NCBI GenBank assembly: GCA_009801015.1
Contig: VHZZ01001250.1
Location: forward strand, 126,496-149,079
Reading direction: 5' to 3'
Source of the DNA: Silene noctiflora
Lineage: Eukaryota; Streptophyta; Magnoliopsida; Caryophyllales; Caryophyllaceae
Length of the DNA: 22,584 bases
The notes below the pieces were generated by a model. That model saw only the letters and a list, made by a program, of their open reading frames with translations, ran no database searches and had not been told where the DNA came from. Below, one piece after another: positions 9,429 to 16,881 of this stretch. Within the stretch, counting starts at the first letter, position 1; every line of letters begins with the position of its first letter. Position numbers and translations under genes: made by a program.

Positions 9429-9751
9429 GCTTGCCAAGATGTAACCATGCTTAATCTATCATGACTAAACAAATGATTACGTGCAACAAGTATATATACA
9501 ATTAAGCACACTTGTCATTATCAAAACATAAACATATAACTATATGGTCCAACATGTGTTAATATTCATTTGTTTACTTTATCATACATAACAATCAAGG
9601 CTTCTCCTTAGCTTGACGTATGACCCTCCTCTTATCGCTCCAACCAATTGACCCGATTTGCCAAGTTATCGATCCCCACTTCGATCGTATTGTTGTCCAC
9701 TAATAGCACGCCACGTGTCCCGTGTAAATTATGTGAAATTTAACTATAACA

Positions 9752-9756
9752 GCGTT
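9752..9756. repeat. Target-site duplication, right (GCGTT)
   Basis: Immediately follows the ACA end of the right LTR and pairs with GCATT at 1093-1097 at 4 of 5 positions. Confidence 0.65.
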
Positions 9757-9889
9757 CATGATATCATTCCTGATATCTTAAAAATGAGCTTTAATTAAAA
9801 AGAATCAATCTTTTATGGAAGAAAAAGAGTATTTTGAGTAGTAATTTAATAGAATCCGAGGAAGTAACCATAGGAAGTAACTATTATAT

Positions 9890-10576
9890 TTTCTGGACAC
9901 TTATAAAGATGATATTTTACCTTTACACTACCGATGTGGGACATGATTTTGCACCCTAACAATCCTCCCCTCAAACAAAGGACCATCATCTTGACTCGGG
10001 CCTTGACCTCTATAGAGAATTTACCACACCTACAGCCCCAACTTCTAGACACCCGAAACATCACCAAGTCTTAATAACCTTCCCTTAGCCGACACACCAT
10101 GCTACCACGAGCCATGTCTTGCATCACATGTCACCGACTGGTCAAGTGAGTGCCCCCATATGATCTTGAACTTGCATGTCCATGTGCCCTTCTTGGGAAT
10201 TTGCTACACATGCATATCGAACATCCTCTAAATCTAATATACCCTGGACCGGGTCCGCCACTTCAGAAGTCCTAGAACACAAACGGTCTCTGGCATCCAA
10301 CCTGGAAAGGATCCACCAGACATGTGGCTCCCAACCTGATAAAGGTCCACCTGATCAACAGTTCTAGTACACAAATGGTCTTTTTCCCCAGAAGACCAAT
10401 GACGCCTTTTATCCATTTGGTCCCGGACCGGGCTTGCTCAAGGCTCCACCTAGAGCTAGGAGTTCCATGCCTTATAATGTACAACTTCAAGTCTTGGGCC
10501 TGCCGATGAATCCTCGTGTCTAGCCCAAGTCGAACCTTAGGTTCTGATATCACTTATTGTGCGGAAGCGTGAATAC
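9890..10576 (-). mobile_element. Short non-autonomous LTR element (TRIM/LARD-like)
   Basis: On the minus strand it shows, in order, a primer-site-like TGATATCAGAACC (10552-10540), about 560 bp without gene-like coding, a purine tract GTTTGAGGGGAGGAT (9976-9962), and an LTR-like start TGTTAGGG...GTCCCACATCGG (from 9961 downward). Those are the landmarks of a short non-autonomous LTR element primed by initiator tRNA-Met. Open frames on both strands (10176-10553) overlap each other and show no protein family. The 5' LTR side is cut by the solo LTR at 10577. The low-coordinate end is approximate. Confidence 0.6.
10540..10552 (-). promoter_or_regulatory. Primer-binding site, initiator tRNA-Met type (degenerate)
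   Basis: The minus strand reads TGATATCAGAACC; the canonical plant site is TGGTATCAGAGCC, so 11 of 13 match and both differences are G-to-A. Confidence 0.6.
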
Positions 10577-10823
10577 CGTAATACCCCGTAATTTAATGTG
10601 AATTATATGAATAATTTACGTATCGTAAATAATTAATTTAATAATAATAATAATGGATGTTTGCATATAAGATGAGATAATATAATATGAGTCGGAATTT
10701 ATGATGTTTAGGTCGGCTAGCCTTTGGGTTCGTAAAAGTCAAAGGAGTCGGGATTTAATAATATAATATATTATGTTGTATACGGGTTTTTATAATTTAA
10801 AAATATAATCTAATTTGACCTAC

Positions 10824-10832
10824 TATATAAAT
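10824..10832 (+). promoter_or_regulatory. TATA box of LTR copy A
   Basis: TATATAAAT in the 5' third of the LTR, in sense orientation. The other copy has TATATATA at the equivalent place on the opposite strand (19144-19151), so the position is conserved. Confidence 0.55.
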
Positions 10833-11476
10833 GGAAGAGTGACCATGACCTATTAAGACTTCACTAATCTGAAAATTAGAAGAGGGGATGGAGAATTTCA
10901 GACCTACCAACCTATTCTAATCGATATTCGTATACGAGGTAAGGCCGTTTCATAATTCAATTACTTAGTATTAAACATGTGATTTGTGACCATCATACAC
11001 CACCGTACACGCAACCCCAGGGACCGTGACTTCGAGCATAGCTAGCATGGACCACCGTGACCTTGCCTGACCCTTACACGACCGGCGACAACTAGCCTAA
11101 GGTGGTCAATTGGGTGGTTTTCGTGGTAGTGTCGAGTTGTTGCCGTTTAATTAAACAGGGATTCGAACCCATAAACTTGACCATCGTGACCTGAGTTGGG
11201 GTTGGTTGGTCGTGGGTGGTGAAGTCGACCCTGGTGGTGGTTTTTGGTGGTCTAAATGCGGCGACTTGGTGGTTGTGGTGGCCGAAGAACGCGAAATAGG
11301 GGAAGGGGACACAGTTTGTGAAACCGTTTTAAGACGGTTTGTGTGGGTTATGTGGTTACGTTGAGGGGAAGGTGAGACTACCCCTGGAACCACCGTGAGT
11401 CAGTGGTGATGACGGTGGTGGTCAGTGGTGATATGTGATGTCGTGGTGGCTGCATTTTAGGGGTAGAAAGGCTGGG

Positions 11477-11505
11477 TTGTGTTGTTGTTGTTGTTGTTGT
11501 TGTGT
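11477..11505. repeat. (TTG)n microsatellite in LTR copy A
   Basis: About eight TTG/GTT units in a row inside the G/T-rich middle of the LTR. Confidence 0.75.
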
Positions 11506-12060
11506 CGGTTTGAAGGGGGTTGTTAGGGTGTGATTGTTTGTAGACATGGTGGAAGTCCAGGGGTTTGGAGGTGGCAGGTGAGGGTCACCGTGGCTGGGGG
11601 TGGTAGTCCACGGTGAGGCTGGGGGGTGTTGGCTATGTATCGTGGTGGTTTAAGGAGAGTTTTTAGGGCTCGGTTGTGGGGTTGTGTTGTGGGTAATTTC
11701 GTGGGTTTCGTTACCTTAAGACGGGTTTAAGAATTGATTTAATTATACTAAATTACGTATTACTTATAATTAGTTAATTGTTTTATAATTAGTTTGTTTG
11801 GTAATTGTAATTATTATTTATTTAGGTGACGGACTTGTGTGGAGCTTTGTTGATCGTGTTTGCTTAATTGATTAATTGGGATTTGTTGATTAGGTAGGAT
11901 AATCTACTTAGCTGGATTGTTTTAATGTGCTATATTTGTTATGTGAGCATTGGATGTTGGATGCAATTAATTGTTGGCTTAAAAATGATGCGTATTATAT
12001 TGTTTGGTTATGATGTGGATTTATGAGAGGTTTATTGTAAGGCATGAGGTTATGAATATT

Positions 12061-12216
12061 GGACTGCCCCAGGCTTAGTCTCTGGTGGATCTCGTGAGTG
12101 AATATGAATATCGGACTGCCCCAGGCTTAGTCTCTGATGGATCTCGTGAGTAATGATGATTATTGGACTGCCCCAGGCCTAGTCTCTGGTGGATCTCGTG
12201 AGTGATTGTTGAGTGG
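12061..12216. repeat. Three 52-bp tandem repeats in LTR copy A
   Basis: GGACTGCCCCAGGC.TAGTCTC starts at 12061, 12113 and 12165, exactly 52 bp apart, and each unit ends GGATCTCGTGAGT. Units differ at few positions. The other copy of the LTR (about 17400-17540) has only weakly related sequence, so the amplification may be specific to this copy. Confidence 0.88.
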
Positions 12217-12727
12217 CCTCAAGCTCATGACCTGGAGAATTATTGTGAGGATGAGCTCAATGGTTGAGCATTGGCAATTGGCATTATTTGTGCATTATGG
12301 TTGTGTTATCTACTGTTTATTTTATCCTACTCAAACTTTTGGTTGACAGTGTATTCTGTCAACACCTGTGATGAACCATTTATTAGGGAGCAGATTGATG
12401 GCCTGTTTGAGATAGCTGACTTGGGAGCTCATGGAGATGCATGAGGATGAATGGCTGAGTCTACCTAGTTGTTTAACTCACCTAGTTCAGACGATTGTTA
12501 TTCATTTTATATACTTTGTTATTTCCCGCTCCGAGTGATGTACTATTTAATAACTCGGTTTCAGTTGGTTAAGTTTTAATGAGATCATTTAAACCTTTAT
12601 TATAATTAAAGTACTTTGGATTGCTATACTTTGTTATACACTGCCTCGGTAATCTGAGATGACAACAGTTCTGTTTATTGGGAATGTCTTCCTAAAGGCT
12701 CTTAAATAAATGGGGTGTTACAAATAA

Positions 12728-13697
12728 ATGCATGCTATTGGCACCAGAGTTAGGGTTTTGATTTGGGATCTGCTTCCGCGTTAGTTGTCTTTTAGGCGTC
12801 ATTTGGGTTTGTTGTAATATGGGCGACAAGATGTTGGCAGCGAATAGTTTGAAAGTTGACATGCTTTTGGGTTTGGTGAGTTTGTGTAAGGATGGTAGTG
12901 TTGACGATAAGGTGGAGTTTTCTCCTATACAGGTCAAGCTAATGGATCCTCAAGACAAACTTACGTCTGATTTGGCGCCTCAATGAGGCGATTTGGGTTC
13001 TACGTGGAGCTCTTTGGGTTCTTGAAAAAAGAGCTGTTGGGATCTCGTAAGGGGTCATCTGAAACTTCGACGGGGAGTTTATTCTATGGAGCTTTTGGGT
13101 TGGGTTTTTTTTGTCTGACAATTTGCACTTTAATGAAGGTGATTTGTGCTCATGTTTTTTTGGTTTTAACCTTGGGTTTCTGTTGCCTTGGTGTAGGCAT
13201 GCTCGTAGTGTTCGCGACACTCTCTTTTGTACCCAGGTGAGACATATGTTTTTGTTTATGGCGTTTGTGTCCCTTTGGGACAATTTGGTACGACGATACA
13301 TTTGGCCATGAAGTTTGGAGGAGATTTTGTTTTGCAGTCTTGTGTGTGTTGTTTGGTACACCGTTCCATCATTAGTAACGTTTGGTATCTCATATATTTG
13401 TGTTGGAGTTTGGTAGCTTTTGTCCTCCTAGGAGTCTGCTACGTTTGGCCTTCTTGTTGGTATGAAGATATATTGGGTATTTAGTACATTTGGTAGTCGC
13501 AGCTTACTACATTGGGCACTTTGTATATTTGGTCATGTTTGTTGCACACTTGGTTCGTTTGTCCTTTTTCGTGGGTTATGTTCAAGTCAGAGTGAAGACT
13601 ATCGGGACAGGTAGTGACTTGAGAATCGATCCTATTGAGGCTGAATTGAATTTTGTTTTTGGTTCGTTTTTTGGATAATTCAAGTCAAGGTGAAGAT
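12728..13697 (+). mobile_element. Copia-like non-autonomous internal region (tentative)
   Basis: TATTGGCACCAGAG at 12736-12749 resembles an initiator tRNA-Met primer site, and AAGGTGAAGATT at 13686-13697 resembles the polypurine tract before a Copia 3' LTR. Between them I recognise no gag or pol. The sequence is rich in GTTTGG and TTTGG words (12990-13680). A 5' LTR is not visible; it may have been lost next to the solo LTR ending at 12722. The overlapping open frames of both strands at 12939-13678 look like by-products of this biased composition. Confidence 0.4.
12819..12986 (+). CDS. Short open frame, 55 codons, unknown
   Basis: ATG at 12819 to TGA at 12984-12986, starting MGDKMLAANSLKVDMLLG. 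It is the first ATG frame after the primer-site-like motif, where gag would start in a Copia element. I do not recognise the sequence as gag or as any host protein, and its composition is ordinary. It could be a truncated element gene or chance. Confidence 0.2.
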   Translation: MGDKMLAANSLKVDMLLGLVSLCKDGSVDDKVEFSPIQVKLMDPQDKLTSDLAPQ

Positions 13698-14460
13698 TTT
13701 TAGGAATTTGTGCCTTGAATTTGTGTCGAAGATGGACTAAAGCAAGAGGAAGCATCGAAGACGGCAGTAGTATACGCGAGTTGTGCGTATGTGAATAACA
13801 CGCATCACTAATGGCCTATAGTTAGTGTGGAATTCACTATGCTGTGCTACGTGGTTTTTGGTAATGTGTGTATTAGGGAATTGTTTATTTACTAATTGTC
13901 TTTTTCTTATATTAGGAAGTCAGTTATTATTTTTCTAATAGTCTTAGTTTCCTAATTAGTTTAGATCTCTTATTTTAGGGTGGAGTAAATCTATATAAAG
14001 ACTTTTGTATCAGTTTAGGTTAATTAAGGAGGTGGAGAGTATTTGTGAGAACAATCTCACGAGAGTCGAATTGTGAGGTTCCCTTTAGGGAGGAAGTTTC
14101 AGTTTGTTGTGGGCTAAGTAGATTGGTGTTTTTCTGTCTTTGGAGATCGAAGGAGTCTGTTCGGATATTGTTGGCCACAAGATCGTTTGTCCTTCATCTC
14201 GTTTGGGTAGTATTTTTTGTCCCTTTGAGATTACTATTTTGTTGATAGAATAGGGTATACTTTTGGCTCTTAGTAGCGCGTGTATATCGGTAGCGTGTGT
14301 ATACCGGTCTACTTTTGTACTATTATCTCCACAATAGTGAATTTTGCTCTCCATCAGGGTGGACGTAGCCAGTTATTTGATTGGTGAACCACGTATATTT
14401 GTGTGTCACTTTATTTGTTATTCACTATTATTTTTTTTTGTCTCCGTAATCAACTAACTA
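13698..14460 (+). repeat. Copia-type LTR (763 bp)
   Basis: It follows a polypurine-like AAGGTGAAGATT and begins TTTTAGGAATTTGTGCC, where Copia 3' LTRs commonly begin TGTTAGG. It contains AGGAAGTCAGTTATTATT...TTTCCTAATTAGTTTAG, a TATA box (13992-13999), and near its end GGGTGGACGTAGCCAGT...GGTGAACCACGTATATTTGTG, a stretch typical of Copia LTRs. It ends near TAACTA (expected TAACA). No matching LTR or target duplication was found in the window, so it is the 3' remnant of an element or a recombined copy. Confidence 0.6.
13992..13999 (+). promoter_or_regulatory. TATA box of the Copia-type LTR
   Basis: TATATAAA within GTAAATCTATATAAAGAC, in the first half of the LTR, at the usual place for the U3 promoter. 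Confidence 0.5.
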
Positions 14461-15021
14461 TTGGGTAACGGGACGCCTCTGTTACAACATTGTAAATGTA
14501 CTCCGTAGTATTTTAGCACACTTTCATTTTCAGCCATCACGAAAAACACAAGTGACTCAGTTGAAACCAAATGTAGGGGTAAGCAGACCTTGCAAAACTT
14601 AAGTGACTACAGAATAGCCAACTTGATTAATTTGAAAATAAAGCTTTGATAACTACATCCTGAAAATGACTTAGTTGACCGAACCTGAGACCTGCTTGAA
14701 AATGACCCAAGTGACATGACTCGAGGACAATCTGAAGTGAGCCGTAATAACGCTCACAACCTAACCGGACCCATAGTAACTAGATATGTTTTCTTAGAAG
14801 AATAACCTTCCGAAACTAGATATGATTGACCTGCTTACGGCTGCTTGTCAGCGCGCTCTAAGGATAAGATTACTTAATGTGACCCCTTTCTCACCATTGG
14901 GGCATTGGGGTAGTATGGATATCTTTTCATACAGCAAGGATCACTATCTCTCAAGTTTTAGTCTGTCTTGTTGATCTCTTTTAAAATTTTGGACTTATAC
15001 TTTGTTCCTGACTTCCTGTAG
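14461..15021 (+). other. Intron-like sequence ending in a splice acceptor
   Basis: Non-coding sequence between the Copia-type LTR and the last exon of the broken WD40 gene. It ends TTTGTTCCTGACTTCCTGTAG (15001-15021), a pyrimidine-rich acceptor. The first 200 bp repeat AAGTGAC-like words (AAGTGACTCAGTTGA, TTAAGTGACTAC, CAAGTGACATGAC) without a clear element. Confidence 0.4.
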
Positions 15022-15240
15022 GATGGAGTGACATGCTTGGCCTCTTGGCATGGGTCGGGACGTCAAGGTATATAGCTACAGGATGTGCTGATGGCAAAAT
15101 ACGCATAAGGGATAGTCTCTCAGATGAAGAAACTCCTCTTGAAACCTTCAGCGGACATTCTGACGTCCTTCAAGCCCTGTGTATGTGCCAATGCAAATTT
15201 CCTAGTAGATGGGACTGCCCGAGTTTTCGAGATTGATTAA
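15022..15240 (+). pseudogene. 3' exon of the broken WD40 gene (AAMP-like)
   Basis: Directly after an AG acceptor it reads DGVTCLAS, then in the next frame AWVGTSRYIATGCADGK, IRDSLS, TFSGHSDVLQAL, and after a second frame change CANANFLV and DGTARVFEID with TAA at 15238-15240. That is the last WD40 blade and the C-terminus of the family. Damage: two frameshifts, a Trp lost from the WD position (IRIRD for IRIWD), and a short deletion before DGTARVF. Same strand and order as the remnants at 91-568, so both are taken as one dismembered gene lacking its central blades. Confidence 0.75.
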
Positions 15241-15462
15241 TTCAAGTAAAGTTCTTACAATTTGACAACTATGATACATAAAACACAATGTGCAGAGCAC
15301 TATTTTTGTTTTTCATAGTTCCATACTTCAATATCTGTAAAATCTAGTAAAGTAGTAAGTTTCTGTAACATATACTAGTGCTCAGTAGGCAACACAATTT
15401 TATTTTATTTTTATTTTTATTTTTATTTTTATTTTTTTGCATAAAGGGCAGTGTAGTAATAC
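15241..15462. other. Sequence downstream of the broken gene, with (TTTTA)n
   Basis: Probably 3' UTR or flank of the WD40 gene. It holds an imperfect (TTTTA)n run at 15398-15437. No gene. Confidence 0.5.
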
Positions 15463-15465
15463 TAA

Positions 15466-15817
15466 GACCATGCCCAAGCAAGGTCATGGAAAGGGTCATG
15501 ACCTTGTTGGATCATGNTAATCCATAATTAAGCACTATATTAGCATGACCTTGAAGTAGAAGATGTCAATTGGNGGTCAATTGGTGACCTTGAAGTAGAA
15601 GAGGTCAATTGGAGGTCAATTTGGTAACCTAATAGGTGTCACCTTCTAATTGCTTGGACACAAATAATGAGGACAACAAAGTAAACAAAAAATTGGGTAT
15701 TGACTTAAAGTGGCGACCTTCTGCTTGAGAGGGTGAAACTAAATCAAGATTAATAAAGTGTGATAGAGGAAAAATTTTAATGACTCGATTAAGTCGACCT
15801 TCTGCTTGGGGATGGTC
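15466..15817 (+). mobile_element. MITE copy 1 (352 bp), PIF/Harbinger type, TAA target
   Basis: Ends are GACCATGCCCAAGCA and TGCTTGGGGATGGTC, imperfect inverted repeats (12 of the outer 15 pair). TAA flanks both sides (15463-15465, 15818-15820). Internal words GACCTTGAAGTAGAAGA[T/G]GTCAATTGG occur twice in tandem (about 43-bp spacing), and it has two N's. The reverse complement of 16062-16412 is the same element. Confidence 0.85.
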
Positions 15818-16061
15818 TAAGAGTTTCTATGCTACCCTTAAATGATACTACTCCTTATAGTTTAAATTCTATTGTGTGCATTCTCTCTGAGCACTTTGTT
15901 TACTCTTCTTTACTGAATTTGAAAGAGTATAGACACCAATTAAATCACCAAAAAAACCGAAAATGTGGCTAATCAACAATTAGCATGCTATAAACAATTC
16001 ATCAACAAAAATACTTTCAAAATGATGGACTTTATCTCATATGAATTATTTCAATTGATTA

Positions 16062-16412
16062 GACTATCTCCAAGCAGAAGGTCAAGTTAATTGGGTCGTT
16101 GACATTTTAGTTCTTAATCCCATTTAGTTTACCTTGACCCATGACTGTCTCAAGCAGGAAGTCACCGCTTTAGATCACCACCCAATATTTTGTTTACTTT
16201 GTTGTCCTAATTATTTGTGTCCAAGCAATTAGAAGGTGACACCTACTAGGTTACCAAATTGACTTCCAATTAACCTCTTCTACTTCAAGGTCACCAATTG
16301 ACCTCTAATTGACATCTTCTACTTCAAGGTCATGCTAATGTGGTGCTTAATTATGAATTAACATGACCCAACAAGGTCATGAGCCTCTCCATGACCTTGC
16401 TTGGACAGAGTC
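16062..16412 (-). mobile_element. MITE copy 2 (351 bp), inverted relative to copy 1
   Basis: Ends are GACTATCTCCAAGCAGAAGG and CCTTGCTTGGACAGAGTC, with TTA on both sides (16059-16061, 16413-16415). Copy 2 has its own target duplication, so it inserted independently and is not half of one foldback element. Long near-identical stretches to copy 1 include GTGTCACCTTCTAATTGCTT and CATGACCTTGAAGTAGAAGA (as reverse complement). Confidence 0.85.
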
Positions 16413-16415
16413 TTA

Positions 16416-16881
16416 GAACATAATACCATGCACGAATAAGTCACGACTGTCAAGTTCAAATTCTTACAAATTCAACATTGATCATCTGAATGAAAACATG
16501 TCTGTCAATTTTAAACACAGTGATTAATAGTAAGTCCATAACATATATTAGAACATTTACCAACAATGTTGGTCTAACACTCTAACTAATATCTTACCCA
16601 CAATTACAAATAACAAGTCTTCTAAGAGACTGTCTTTCAATAAATCTATTAAGAAATTATTTTATAATTTAAAGGAAAAATGATATTATAAGTAATAAAA
16701 AAATCATAATTAATAATAAAATGGGCACGAAATTAAAGAGTTAACTTTAAGTCATGATAAACAATAAAAAGGGGATAAAAAACAAATAAAGGTTACTAAA
16801 AAACTATCTCTCAATAACTTAGTGAGATAACTCTCCTACTAGTTATAATTGTTACATATGTTTTAAATTGATGTTATTTTT
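16416..16881. other. AT-rich spacer, with a possible third MITE at 16626-16835
   Basis: No coding. GAGACTGTCTTTCAATAAATCTATTAAGAA (written as motif parts GAGACTGTCTTTC and AATAAATCTATT, from 16626) and the sequence ending CTCTCAATAACTTAGTGAGATAACTCTC (parts CTCTCAATAAC and GAGATAACTCTC, to 16835) look like weak inverted ends, each with a subterminal hairpin. No clear target duplication, so the MITE is only a possibility. Confidence 0.3.

Larger units (their letters stand above)
7664..9554 (+). mobile_element. Solo LTR (1,891 bp) with TGTGT target duplication
   Basis: Begins TGAAGTGTGTCGATCC and ends GGTCCAACA, so it has TG...CA termini. TGTGT flanks it exactly (7659-7663 and 9555-9559). The left Tat LTR has the uninterrupted site (ACATGTGTTAATATT at about 2046). 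There is no internal coding region, primer site or second LTR, so this is a solo LTR left by LTR-LTR recombination. The 3' end (CTTGTCATTATCAAAACAT...GGTCCAACA) and many GATCTTCAA motifs resemble long Copia/SIRE-type LTRs, which suggests plus orientation; that assignment is tentative. It contains one N and a poly-G run. Confidence 0.85.
1098..9751 (-). mobile_element. Tat/Ogre-type Ty3/gypsy LTR retrotransposon, gag-only, with two nested insertions
   Basis: Two diverged copies of one sequence bound a 4.77-kb internal region. The left copy is 1098-2243, the right 7015-9751; without their own insertions they are about 827 and 841 bp. Both start TGTTT; the right ends ACA and the left ends ATA (mutated). 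The 5-bp flanks are GCATT (1093-1097) and GCGTT (9752-9756), a target duplication differing by one transition. Orientation is minus: a tRNA-Lys-type primer site lies just inside the right LTR and a purine-rich tract just inside the left. The internal region carries a broken gag of the Tat lineage but no recognisable protease, reverse transcriptase, RNase H or integrase. The copy is therefore non-autonomous or heavily deleted. It probably landed in an intron of the WD40 gene. Confidence 0.85.
7015..9751 (-). repeat. 5' LTR (right copy) of the Tat-type element, split by a solo LTR
   Basis: Partner of 1098-2243. It runs 7015-7663 and resumes at 9560-9751 after a nested solo LTR. Relative to its partner it lacks the MITE and instead has a 22-base G run. 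It starts TGTTTTATCC and ends ATAACA on the plus strand. Confidence 0.82.
10577..12722 (+). mobile_element. Solo LTR of a gypsy-type family (copy A)
   Basis: Starts CGTAATACCCCGTAATTT (TG mutated to CG) and ends AATGGGGTGTTACA. Its reverse complement aligns over the whole length with 16882-19663, for example GAGCCTTTAG.AAGA.ATTCCCAA, AAAGTACTTTAATTA and the block around GTTGACAGTGTATTC / GAATACACTGTCAAC. Flanks are AATAC (10572-10576) and AATAA (12723-12727), a 4/5 target duplication, which supports a solo LTR. A TATA box TATATAAAT lies at 10824-10832. The middle (11100-11700) is rich in GGTGG on the sense strand. An open frame on the minus strand at 11151-11393 is low-complexity and not a gene. 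Confidence 0.75.

Noticed and set aside
11149..11172. GGGATTCGAACCC resembling a tRNA T-arm
   Set aside because: No acceptor stem, D-arm or anticodon arm can be formed around it, and it lies within an LTR; treated as chance.
12939..13361. 140-codon frame on the minus strand
   Set aside because: Basic, low-information composition that mirrors the TTTGG-rich plus strand; overlapping frames exist on both strands, so it is likely a compositional by-product.
15462..16416. A single large foldback element spanning both inverted MITE copies
   Set aside because: Each arm has its own complete terminal repeats and its own TTA/TAA duplication, so two insertions explain it better.
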